Positions 1 to 10,595 of a DNA stretch of 64,000 nucleotides are shown one piece after another (within the stretch, counting starts at the first letter, position 1; every line of letters begins with the position of its first letter). This stretch comes from Tetrapyrgos nigripes. Lineage: Eukaryota > Basidiomycota > Agaricomycetes > Agaricales > Campanellaceae. The stretch is from assembly GCA_013368315.1 (NCBI GenBank), contig JAACJM010000095.1:62001-126000 (forward strand), read 5' to 3'. The position numbers were made by a program, and so were the translations under genes. Under the pieces are notes generated by a model, which had not been told where the DNA came from, did not search any database, and worked only from the letters and a program-made list of their open reading frames with translations.

Positions 1-830
1 AACGACATCCTAACTCACCATTAGTCAGAGGAACGGGAACGAAAAGAAATACCATTACTCACAGACGCAGACAAAATAGCCTTGCTCAGTTAGCCCAACA
101 CCCTGCCCAGCCCAAACCACCAAACGAGATTTATCACCCGACGCAGCGCTTTCGTCAAATCTCTTCAGCCTCGCATCCAATCCCAATCCCTCATCCAAAT
201 CCATGACAATGTTATTCACCAAAGCCCTTCCATCACATTTATCCGGCCATCCCATCGTCCTGCCCACTTTGTCAAAGGCCATAGTACGTCTCGTCGAGTT
301 GACCAAGCCTGCTTGGACGATGACGTCTTGTCTTGACTATAGATGCATTCGTGTGTGAAGAGGAAACGGGTTCCGAGAACGGCTTGGAGGAGGATGAGGA
401 GAGATGGAGCTTCAGAGCCACCGTGGCCTCCAGATTTAATTCCTTGTTCAAAGAAGGTTGAGTTTAAAAACTCGAAATTATTGAGTAGATACTCACCCTG
501 GGTAATGATAGCGTCAACTTTCCAGTCATTCGCAGCACGTAAAGCCTCTTCTACTAAATTCACCATTGCGAATATGTTCGCCTTGTGTTCACGCTTTGAG
601 TCATACTCGCGAACCTGAGCAACATATTTCCCCATATTGCTTGAGGTTTCTCTTCAAAGATTGCTGTAAACGAGGATCATCTGAGTTCTCTGTCTTGGCC
701 AATACCCAACTAACGAATCCAATTCCGACGGGAAGAGGAGCTACGTCAAGAAGATTGAGGGTTTTGCGCACAATAGATAGGTTGACTTTCAGATCGGCGA
801 ATGAGAGGAATCCTGCAGACGGGTTAGAAA
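1..830 (-). pseudogene. Nitronate monooxygenase pseudogene, copy 1 (partial, runs off the left edge)
   Basis: This is a degraded copy of the NMO (2-nitropropane dioxygenase, FMN-dependent) gene found at 9925-17821. Reading right to left on the minus strand, it keeps the DSKREHKA, SGGHGGSEAPSLL and LGTRFLFTH blocks and the C-terminal exon that starts STRRTMAFDKVGRTMGWPDK. It is broken in several ways. The segment between LLQAV and LGTRF, which holds the phosphate-binding GGISTGPQ loop in the other copy, is deleted. Bases are missing near 635-655, where the other copy encodes the QAIWFAAGDDL block. The acceptor of the internal intron near 440 reads AAG instead of TAG. The first exons are absent. 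The left edge stops inside the last intron and exon. Homology to the 9925-17821 copy is direct and collinear, so this is a segmental duplicate. It lacks the retroelement, so it serves as a natural empty-site reference. No function is expected. Confidence 0.85.
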
Positions 831-2110
831 TAAACTATATGGCTATGCAATGACCCTTCAGATGGTGAAAGAGGTGAAAACATGCAGATATAAAAGAAAC
901 AGCAACGACAGCTGCCTTTACATGTTCATTAAGTGATAGGCAAAAAGACTTACTAAAGTACACCAAGAACACCACAAAGAATCATCGCACCTTCATGCGT
1001 TGCGTTGAAGGCGTAGCACTGAGGCAAAAACAAGTTACAAAAGAATGGCAAAGTTGGCAAAGGCCCGAGCAGAAAAACGGCGTAGTTAGCCTAATTAGTC
1101 TCTACCTCAAAAGTATGATATAATCAGTCCATAAATGGCTTTGGAACTGGAGTGTTAGAGGCGTGATGGAGTCATGGCTAGCTGAGTAGTCGAGGTGGAA
1201 GTTTAGGAAGAGGACACGCGTCGCGTTTGTTTGGCAGCTGTTTGTCCCCAGGGGCGTCGGAGTCCAAATTTCTTAAGCGGCACCGAAATCTTAACCGCGT
1301 CTCATATCATCTACCGTGTCTCATACTCTCAGCTACTGTCTCGTACTCTTAACTGCTGTCCTATACAGTGTCCTGTACACTTGTCTCAAACACTGTCCCG
1401 GACAGTGTCTCGTACTCCTGAGTTCCCGTGCTCAGTTGCACCAGTGAATGGCTCAGGAAGCTTATCGAGCTTGAAAGGACTGCCAGAGCCTGGAGCCAGT
1501 CAGGCGGAATGTTTTTCCCTGAGGAGTTTAGAAGCAGTCTAATGGTACTGGCAACGGCGATGAATAGAGGGATGGAAGGTCTAAAGACAGGGACTGGGAC
1601 TGGGACTGGGACGTTGGGAAGAGAAACTATCGAGATGGGGAAAGATGAGACGGGGTAGACGATGAAGGCGATGAAGACAAAGACGTAGGAAATCTAGACA
1701 AGGATTCCAGACGTCGCCGTCAAGGGAGGCATAATGTTTTGCGGTGTGTTTTTCCCCTATCTCTGGGTAACACCTTCCTGAGACATTTTGTCCTTTACGC
1801 TCATCAGGGGGATTTTCGCGTCCCTTTCAAATCGACGGCGGCACTCTAGGTCGTGGGCGCAAGTCTTACTTGTGTTCATGGTTCTGGTAAGCCAGCTCAA
1901 GCCCTAGCCATTTATCGTGACATCCTCCTAACCACTCCCTAAAGAACTTCATTGCTCCGCACTTCTGGTATACATTTTCGCCGTTGACATTGTTCAGTAA
2001 TACCCCTAGCTATAGTAAACAAGTCTCGCTCGTTGATCTCTTAAACCCGGGAGCGGGCTACCTCCCGATGCTGGCAACCTCTCCATGCAAGCCAGGAACT
2101 TCCTGGAGTC
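831..2110. other. Intergenic, no gene recognised
   Basis: No coding segment with family features is visible. The stretch 1300-1420 is a degenerate run of GTCTCGTACTC-like repeats, and 1590-1612 is a short (GGGACT)n tract. A sequence near 1446 (TGGCTCAGGAAGCT followed by GAGCTTGA) recurs near 5931, so a small dispersed repeat may be present. Confidence 0.5.
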
Positions 2111-2114
2111 ATCG

Positions 2115-2121
2115 TATAAAA
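2115..2121 (+). promoter_or_regulatory. Candidate TATA box of the mucin-like gene
   Basis: TATAAAA lies 53 bases before the ATG at 2174. The position is plausible for a fungal core promoter. No experimental support. Confidence 0.4.
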
Positions 2122-3059
2122 CCTGCTCAAAGACGTAGTGTTTGTTCACCGTCTTTCCAGCCAACAGGTCAAGATGAACAAATGGATCGTCCTCGCCCTC
2201 TTCGCCTCCGTGGTACATGCCCTACCTCGTTCCGGTGTCGAACGTCGGGACACAACCGTCACCATCACTCGAACTCAGCCAGCTTCGACCGTGAAGATTA
2301 ATGCAAAGTCCAACGACTGTCACCAGAACATCGACCCGGACCAGGACTCAGACCCAACCTGCTTCAACTGTGACAGTCACGAAGGGCTCTACGACTATCA
2401 CCCAAACCCAGCCTGCTTCCACCATCACCAAGCCGGCCTCGACGGTGACGATTACGCAAGGTTCTGCGACTGTCACTAAAACTTCGACCCGGACTAGTAC
2501 TAGGACCACTACCCAACCTGCTTCAACGATCACTCGGACAGGCACCGGTAAACCTTTTCTTTCTTTACTTCGATTTTGGTTCACTGGAACTAATCAATTA
2601 TTGTTCAGTCACCACCACCGCCAACGGTTCGACTGTGACCACCACTGCAAATGGCTCAACTGTAACCACCACTGCCAATGGCCCTACTGTGACGACTACT
2701 GCAGATGGCTCCACCGGTAAGTTGACTTGCTTCTTCTAGGTTGAAGTCGCTAAATTGTTACTCTCATAAAGCCACGACCACTCAACCTGGTTCAACTGGT
2801 ACAGGTGAGTGCAGCTTGTTCTTTTCATCGGCTTTATAACTGACGAATATTTAGTTACTACGACAGACGTCACGGCCCAGTTGTCCACTGTCACCACGAC
2901 AGAGGCTACAACTCAGCTCTCCACCGTCACCACGACAGATGCTACAACTCAGATGCTACAACTCAACTCTCCACCGTCATCACCACAGACGCCACTACGG
3001 TTACCAAGACAGATGCTACAACTTAGCTCTCCACTGTAACCACCACAGACGCTACTACG

Positions 3060-3660
3060 CTTACCACAACAGATGCTACAACTCAGTTCGGTGAGTAGTT
3101 TTACACGAACTTCTTACACAATCACTTAACTGATGATTATTCAGTCACGACGACTCAGATTGAGCCCACCACCATCACCACGACAGATACTACAATTCAG
3201 TTCTCCACTGTCACCACGACAGACGCTACTACGCTTACCACGACAGGTGCTACAACTCAGTTCGGTGAGTAATTTTACACGACCCCCTTGCACAATCACT
3301 TAACTGATGATTATTCAGTCACGACGACGCAAATTGAGCCCACCACCGTCACCACGACAGATGCTACAACTCGGCTCTCCACCGTCACCACCACAGACGC
3401 TACTACGCTTACTACGACAGATGCTACAACTCAGTTCGGTGAGTAATTTTACACGACCCTCTTACGCAATCACTTAACTGATGATCGTTCAGTCACGACG
3501 ACTCAAATTGAGTCCACCACCACGACTACAACTCAGCTCTCCACCGTCACCACCACAGACGCTACCACGGTGCTTCAGATCACCACTGAACCCGGAACAA
3601 CCAGCACTGGTGAGTAATTTTACATGACTCTTACGCAATCACTTAACTGATGATTGTTCA
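3060..3660 (+). repeat. Tandemly duplicated exon-intron modules in the mucin-like gene
   Basis: Three to four successive modules share nearly the same exon ending (ACTCAGTTCG), the same intron start (GTGAGTAATTTTACA) and the same intron end (ACTGATGATTATTCAG). The period is about 175 bp. All these introns are phase 1, so whole modules can be gained or lost without frame change. Confidence 0.8.
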
Positions 3661-4335
3661 GTCACGACGACTCAAACCGATTCCACCACCCAGTTCTCTA
3701 CTGTCACAACCACAGAGACCACGACTCAGCTTTCTACTGTCACTCAAACCGACGCTACAACCACAACCGCCACCACGACTCAAATTGAGCCCACCACCGT
3801 CACCACGACAGAGGCCACGACTCAGCTTTCCACTGTCACTCAAACCGACGCTACAACCGCAACCGCCACCACGACTCAAACGGATTCCACCACTCAGTTC
3901 TCTACCGTCACCACCACAGAGGCCACGACTCAGCTTTCCACTGTCACTCAAACCGACACTACAACCACAACCGCCACCACGACTCAAACCGATTCCACCA
4001 CACAGTTCTCTACCGTCACCACCACAGAGGCCACGACTCAGCTTTCCACTCTCACTCAAACTGACGCTACAACCACAACCGCCACCACAACTCAAACTGA
4101 TTCCACCACTCAGTTCTCTACCATCACAACCACAGAGGCTACGACTCAGCTTTCCACTGTCACTCAAACCGACGCTACAACCACAACCGTCACAACTACA
4201 GAGGCTACGACTCAGCTTTCCACTGTCACTCAAACCAATGTTACAACCACAACAGCCACAACTACAGAGCCGACGACTCAGCTTTCCACTGTCACTCAGG
4301 TCACAACTTCCACTGAACCTGGGACAAGTGGCACT
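3661..4335 (+). repeat. 108-bp coding repeats, Thr-rich
   Basis: About six imperfect copies of a 108-bp (36-residue) unit, some shortened. Each has a QTDSTTQFSTV part and an EATTQLSTV part. Because of the composition the opposite strand is also open for 238 codons, which is a shadow and not a gene. Confidence 0.8.
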
Positions 4336-4643
4336 GGTGAGTAAATTTTCGAGAACCTCTTGCGAATCCTTCATTGACTATTATTTAGTCACGACGACTC
4401 AAACCGACGCTACCACAAGCTGGCCAAGATCAGACACAGACTCAAACCGTCACTACAACTGAGGCCGGTACCACGATAACCCAAGCTGGCCAAGACCAGA
4501 CACAGATTCAAACCGTCACCACAACTGAGGCCGGTCAACCTGTTCCGACCACTGTTCTTGTCCCGATCACTGTCCTTGAACCTCTGACTATCACCCAAGA
4601 AGGACCTACTGTCTATGTCACCAATACCGTAACTATGACATAG

Positions 4644-5246
4644 ACTGTCGCCTTGTGGGAGACTTTCGTAGGAGCACTATGCGAGCGTGCTCATGAGATG
4701 TAAATGTGAGGAGTAAAATTTGGCGCCAGCGTTGTACCTTAGACCTAGCACTTTCTTTCTTTCTTTTGGGTTATATCATCATTGGGTCTAGTTTTAGTTT
4801 GTCCAATATCTTATCATCGTTCTCGCGTCTATTTTGGGGTGGATTTCAGGCTCTATCATGTATCTAGTAGAATGTATTATTACTGGTCACTAACGTTGAA
4901 CGAAGAGGGCCAGAATGTTTTGAAAATTGTCTTGTCACCGATCCTGTGTGCTACTAGTAATTACAATGTACAGCAAACTGGCTTCAGACTCAAACGTTAT
5001 CTGCAGTGAATGCAGACATGCTTTTTGAGGAATCGGAATCATTTCTGGGTGCCTTGACAGGTCGTGAGTCAATAAACACGCGGCACGCCCAACGCGTCTT
5101 CCTCCTCGACCACCATCTTGTGCTAAATTCTACATAACAAGCTAGTATGTACACTCTCTGTACGACAGTCGTCTAGCGATACTGATGACAGAGCCATGAA
5201 GTACCGTAAAAAGGAGCGCTGAACTCAACTTTGACGCTGGACAGAC
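4644..5246. other. Intergenic, no gene recognised
   Basis: Downstream region of the mucin-like gene, with a CTTTCTTTCTTT tract near 4750. No coding or RNA feature could be supported. Confidence 0.4.
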
Positions 5247-5254
5247 GAAACTTT

Positions 5255-5704
5255 TATGAAGTAGTTGTGGACCAACGCTAACGCGTGGCGAGTACGAGGC
5301 TCAAGTCCGTAATGTGGACGACGTTGAGACGGCGTAGTTATGAGACGTTGGGCAGCAAAAAATAAACGACGTTGGGCTGTAGTGGAGAGACGAGAAGCCG
5401 CAATAGATAAACGACGTTGAGCCGTAGTCAATAGGCAGAATTGACCTATAATCAATATCCGGAGTTGATAGGTGAGAATAATTGCACCAGAGCAATGAAG
5501 CAGAGAGTTCCAGTCAACATCATGAGCGGAACAAGGAAGAAATGTCCAGGAGGACACGTCGAACCCAGCTTTATCGCTCGAGAGTCGGAAACGCAGATCG
5601 GATTGCCAACCCAAGGGGCGAACAGAGAGAGAAGAAGTCGGGAACATAGCCACAAGCACAAAGGGAGTGTAAACAACTCATCCTCATTTCATTCGGCCTC
5701 GTAA
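5255..5704 (+). repeat. Repeat family X, copy 1
   Basis: The left part (GGCGAGTACGAGGC near 5287) and right part (ATAGCCACAAGCACAAAG near 5646, ending GGCCTCGTAA near 5703) match the two ends of copies at 26432-27370, 28037-28747 and 37446-40341. The inside holds three short tandem units around ACGACGTTGRGC (5315, 5366, 5411). There is no protein-coding content. Identity is unresolved: a non-autonomous transposon or a SINE-like element. Confidence 0.55.
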
Positions 5705-6123
5705 CCTCCTACACCGACATCAGTTGAGTATTTTGGGCCCAAGTTTCGTTGTTTTTTTTTTTTGTTCCTTTTCTTTCTGTTTTCTGCGGATCATTTTCAG
5801 TTCTGGTTTCTTTGGCCTGGATACTGATACATATATTGTTTCTCTTTCAGACGTCGTTTGGCTCTTGCCAAGGAGATTATCAAGTTCTCAGTCTTCCGGT
5901 AATCTGTAAGCAGCTCAATTGCAGCAGTACATGGCTCAGGAAGCTAACCGAGCTTGAATTGAAGGACGGCGAACTGGTATCATGTATTAGGCTATATACA
6001 GTAAGATCGTCGTCGAACTTGAAGTACTTCTATCTGCCAATGCTTTGAAGTTGCATACCCAGACCGCTGCCTCTCACACACTGTTCTTTTACTACAGGTT
6101 TCTTCAATATGTCTAATTGACGA
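5705..6123. other. Intergenic, no gene recognised
   Basis: Contains T-rich tracts near 5750-5780 and the second copy of the TGGCTCAGGAAGCT repeat near 5931. No gene is supported. This is the 3' flank of the minus-strand CHAT gene. Confidence 0.4.
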
Positions 6124-9100
6124 TTACACACCAAAATGAATAAACGGAATCCATCGATAAAAATCGTCTTCCCTGATTGACTCCCTCTGCTTTCTGATAG
6201 CATGGTGCAGAGCGTATGACGATAGACGACTGTCTCCGCTCACTTCCTCCTTGAGGTATCTGTAAGAGTGCTCTGCAACAAAAGTAGCGTCATCATCCCC
6301 AATTGCCTAAAGTGTCCCAACCACATCTGCAAAACCAGCCATAAGCATTCCCGCTGCCAGATGTACAGCTTCCTCGGGAAACTTCTCGCTGCCTGCTGCT
6401 GTTCTGCATGCGGAAAAATAGGCCAGCTTCTTATGGTGGAACGATTCCTTCATAAGATCAGCCACCTCGAGACTGCCATCTTGCAGAAGGAAAGCGCTTT
6501 GAAACGGGTTTTCTAAGTTCAGTACACCGTGGCAAGCAAAATGGACCCAATCATGCTGTCGAATTCCCTTCAACACGGCGTCTTTGGTCCCCTCGGTATC
6601 ATTGAGCCATGTCAGGTCTGGATGGATCTTCTGGACAGTCTCAACTTCGGTCACTGTAAATGGCAGTTCGGCTTCGTTCGGTGTATTTGGTTGCGAGATA
6701 GCGAGGACGCGCGGGGCAGCAAGTGGCTGAGTGGAATTTTGATTTTGAGCAGCGAGGAGGGCAGTGATACTTGGAGTGTAGGAAGAGACAACGTGGTCGA
6801 AGATTCTTTGGCCAACGTAGCTTTCGTTGTTTTTATAAATGCCAGCAGCATGCAAAGGAAGGAATGAGAGCGATCCACTAGGACATCATGTTACATGTGG
6901 TAGGTTGCTGTTCTCTGCAACCAGCTATATACGTGAAGAACAAGTCAATCTTTCAGTATTCCTGCGGATGGCACATGCTACATACGTATTCTTCAAGCCT
7001 GAGGAGTATAGGTTGGACGACATCAGTCCAAAGAGTGCCTAAAATGTTACGAATCTTTTCGGTCCTAGCGGTAAGTTTTGAATAACCTCGGGACTTGGCT
7101 CGAAAGTTCTTCTCCTCCAAGTCATCAATGAGAGATGACAAAGTCTCCATCGCCTTTTCCTCCGAGAAGCTTTCCAGTGGAATTAGCACTGCTTCCTTCT
7201 GCCCAGGTACAATGCAGATCGCGTCGCAGCGTTCTTTACATACGTTGATGAAGACGACAGGACCTTGGCTAGTGATAGCATACAGGTCCGAGAAGCGCTT
7301 GGGGCGCAAGAAATCATCACTCCCAGATAGCTCCTGGGCCCGAATCAAAAGATCTTCATATTTTTCTGCCACCCTCCTCTGCTCCTGTTGGTTTCCGTCG
7401 TGTACTAGTTGCAAAGTTGGAATTGCTAAACGGTGCGCATATTCTTCCCTGGACATCCCTTCTATTGGAACAGACCCATCTCCGACGGAACTAGGATGCA
7501 AGACTGTGGCAGAAGAAATCAAGGCTGCGCCACCTGGCTGGGATATTCAATCATCGACCTCGATTCCATACCCATCTTCTGTAGCTTGCTAGTGACTGAT
7601 TCCATCTCGGAAGCCAGATTCCCAAGGGCAGGATTAACCGGCTGACGAAACTGGAGAACCTGACTCCACACGATACAGCGACCTTGTTCCGCCCACTCGA
7701 GTGCGAGATTGAGCTTTCCAGCCTGAATGGCGACCGCCACCGCTTCACTGATGGTAGGCCGTATCGTTCCAATGTCCCTATAACGACGGTGCAAACCATT
7801 TCCGATCCAAATCACCTTTGGCAAGAGCTCGAACAGCGTCTTGTAGGCAATGACACCAGATTCGATGCCGCGAAATGTGGTACATAACCGTGCTGCTTGT
7901 ATGACACAGGAGAGCTGGAGTAGGACAGGACAATGCCAAATGATAACTAGAGTTGTTCTTGGCCAAAAGAGGAATGGCCTCCCCCGTAATATTGATTGCT
8001 TTTTCGATACTCCGTATATCCTTGGTCAAAAGAACGTGGCCCCTCAATGTCTTTGCAAGGTTGAGAAGTCGAAGAGGCCCCGCGGGATGGGTGGAGGGAG
8101 TCAATTCAACGGCCTCTTGCTGTATCTCAAGTGATTTTTCTAGATCTTCGGGACGACAGAAGAGATTATAACGCTGAAGTAGCACGCCGCCGTAGCTAGC
8201 GTATAGCTGAGCCCTGTAAGGATGATCTTTAGGGACACTGGCGGCAGCCATTTGTTTAGCGTCGACCGAAGAGTCCAGATCCATGCGGTCCCAAAGATGC
8301 TCGAATCTTCGATGATACGCTGTACCGAGGGAAGCCTGGAAAGTGAATCTTTCCTCTTCTTTGACCTTTAAGCATCTTCAGTAGATAAAACACATAAAAA
8401 TCATAAAACAGACCTTGGAATGGTACAGGGATCGTACATGTACATTGACTGCCTCATCAATGTCAACAACTTTCCCTGCATGCTCGAAGCGGGTCTGAAG
8501 AGCATTTCCGAGGTTGTTGAGGATACCAGGGAGAAGTTCGTCTGTTTCGTTAACAAGCTCTACTGCCGCTTTTTGGGTAGCGACTGCAGTAGCTAGGTCA
8601 TCTGAATTGCCTAGACGCTCAAAGCGAATGAGGCGAGAGAGACCATAGAGGGACATGGCATTGGCGTTTGCGGGATTAAGACTGGTCGTAGCTTGAAGCA
8701 AATTAACGCATTCGTCCAAGTTCTGCACACCACCAACCTCCAGGAGCTGCTCTAGCAAATCATTCCCCAACCTGTCGAGTATTTGGGCTCTTTTACGTTT
8801 TGACAGAGACTCCGAACCATCCACGAGTTTGGACTTTGTCGCCCTGATGATTAGTGTTAGCTGGGGACAGTCTAGACAAGTCTTCAAGGATTTCGCAATT
8901 CGCTCTACAAAAAGCGGGATATGTTCGTCGTCTTCGTATAGAAGTGATAATCCCTTTATAAAAGCCTTCAAAGACTGCATCAAATCATCCTGTTCCCCAA
9001 CACCATCAAAGCGGTGACCCAATGACTCTCCAAGGGCGTAGAACGTCTCCGCAGCCAGACCATTGTCCGGGGCGATGCCCACAGAAGCCCATAACGCTGC

Positions 9101-9512
9101 GATCGCTTCATCAAGGTCTTTGCGCTCCCCAGAGAGCTCGAATCGCTTTAGCAGGCAGTGAACGAGTCGGCGAAATGCGTGAAATGTGTATCGGGTGTTT
9201 TGTTCCGCTTTGAAACTATAAAGGAATGAATGCCAGCTTCAGATTCAAAAAAAGACTCAAATCTAATTAGACTTACCCATGAAGAGCATCCCTCATCATC
9301 CTAGTTGCTGAATCGAGGTTGTCGAGATTCCCAACTCGATCAAATTCCTTGACAAAGTACACAGCAGTTCTCATTTTGTCACTTGGAGTCACCCTAGCTT
9401 GTCTAGCGTCCATGTGAGACTGAAGATCACCGGTATCGGGGTTTTTCATAGCATCATCGTCCGATACGTCGTTGGGAAAACTCTTCAAAGAGGCAAGGAC
9501 TTGGTCGGACAT
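6124..9512 (-). pseudogene. TPR-CHAT domain protein, interrupted by one nonsense codon
   Basis: The N-terminal and middle parts (9512 down to about 7520) are helical TPR-like repeats such as LNNLGNALQTRFEHAGKV and LALEWAEQGRCIVWSQVLQ. A caspase-like CHAT domain follows (about 7520 to 6124), with conserved PVVFINV, FLPLHAAGIY, WVHFACHG (catalytic His) and AYFSACRTAAG (catalytic Cys). CHAT is a clan CD cysteine-protease fold, and TPR-CHAT proteins are abundant in mushroom genomes with mostly unknown roles. The final conserved block GTLWAI reads GTL-stop-AI: a TAG at 6307-6309 replaces Trp. The downstream frame stays open and conserved (EHSYRYLKEE, YALHHAIRKQRE, RWIPFIHFGV) to a natural TAA at 6124-6126. 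So it is either a very young pseudogene, a polymorphic null allele or a protein truncated by about 60 residues. Several introns are present. The start at 9512 is chosen over 9551 only by context. Confidence 0.8.
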
Positions 9513-9924
9513 TTTAGAGGGCAGAGTGGAAAGTCTCAAAGTCAGGGCCACGGAAGGCGGGATTTTTCGATGACTTGAGTGTAGTAAGAGAAGGCAGAGG
9601 GAGATTGGGAAAGAGAAGGGAAAACAGATAGGGTCAGACTGATGGCTTTTTAAAGCTTTTTAATGAGTGTCAACTAGGTGACCAAGTACAAGTCAATCAT
9701 GATCAGTGATGATGGCTAAATTTGCCGCTCTAATATTGCAGATCAGCATGAGCTCGGACTCAAGAGCTGTATCAAAGCTGTGTTGGTGTTCGGCGGGATC
9801 AAATGACTGATAAAATTTTCAATACACTGCTGCAAAGATAGTAAAAACCACGACACCAAGGTGCTCAGGTAGGGCTGCAACGTCTGAAATTGGATTTGCC
9901 TGTTCGGAGCGTGAAGTAATCCAG
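9513..9924. other. Intergenic between the CHAT gene and the 3' end of NMO copy 2
   Basis: Probable promoter of the CHAT gene. No strong TATA box, RNA gene or repeat was seen. Confidence 0.4.
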
Positions 9925-10270
9925 TTACACTTCTGCTACCAATTGGAAACCAGACTTCAAAGCTGACACAGCATCTTTGTGAAGTTGCCTAACGACATCC
10001 TATCCCACAGTTAGTCAGAGGAACGAACGAAAAAAGAAACACCATTACTCACAGAAGCAGACGAAATGTTGTTCGTCAGACCGACACCCTCCCCAGCCCA
10101 AACCACCAAACGAGATTTATCACCCGACGCAGTGCTTTCGTCAAATCTCTTCAACCTCGCATCCAGTCCTAAACCCTCATCCAAATCCATGACAATATTA
10201 TTCACCAAAGCCCTCCCATCACATTTATCCGGCCATCCCATCGTCCTGCCCACTTCGTCAAAAGCCATGG

Positions 10271-10414
10271 TGGAGACGGCCGGGACGACTATGAGCAGAA
10301 GGTTGCGACCGACGTGTGTCTTCTATTGTCTAACTACGTACAACCGAGCCTGTATTCTACCAGATCACGTGACCATGCCCCTATCTTCCTGATATACCCT
10401 CAATCCCTACTCCA
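10271..10414 (-). repeat. 3' LTR of the gypsy element (144 bp)
   Basis: Begins TGGAGACGG and ends CCTACTCCA on the plus strand. It is identical to 16757-16900 by base-by-base reading. The terminal 5-bp inverted repeat is TGGAG/CTCCA. Confidence 0.95.
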
Positions 10415-10434
10415 TGTGCCCCCTCCAAATATAG
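10415..10434 (-). promoter_or_regulatory. Candidate polypurine tract of the gypsy element
   Basis: On the element strand, GGAGGGGGCACA abuts the 3' LTR. A purine run at this place is the expected plus-strand primer. Confidence 0.55.
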
Positions 10435-10595
10435 CGACGTCCTCGTCGCTATTAACTCTGAACCGTAAAACTACTGAGACACTTGTAGCCTACTCTGAGG
10501 CTTTCGCGAGTAAGTGGACCCATTTAAAGGTACTGCCGATAATTCCGAAATATCCGTGAGGCCCGGGGCGTCATCATTGCAGCCGTTGCCATCCA

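Larger units (their letters stand above)
2174..4643 (+). pseudogene. Secreted Thr-rich mucin-like repeat protein, multi-exon, frame-broken
   Basis: The gene begins with a clear signal peptide (MNKWIVLALFASVVHA) and a dibasic Kex2-like site (VERRD). A very Thr-rich extracellular region follows, typical of O-mannosylated cell-wall or surface proteins. Exons are joined by phase-1 introns (donor GTGAGT or GTAA, acceptors ending TTCAG or TTTAG) near 2548, 2717, 2803, 3090, 3266, 3438, 3609 and 4336. The last long exon (3661-4335) consists of 36-residue repeats of the kind TTTQTDSTTQFSTVTTTE. The C-terminus ends TVYVTNTVTMT and has no obvious GPI signal. Frame problems: a one-base shift near 2290-2300, a 14-bp tandem duplication near 2940-2966 that shifts frame, a TAG near 3022 inside a DATT-LSTV repeat, and another shift near 4415. 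It could be a pseudogene, or an assembly that collapsed or misread a repetitive gene. Family function is unknown beyond surface glycoprotein character. Confidence 0.65.

Noticed and set aside
3658..4374. 238-codon open frame on the minus strand rich in Ser, Cys and Gly
   Set aside because: Exact complement of the 108-bp Thr-rich coding repeats. Repeat composition removes stops on the opposite strand.
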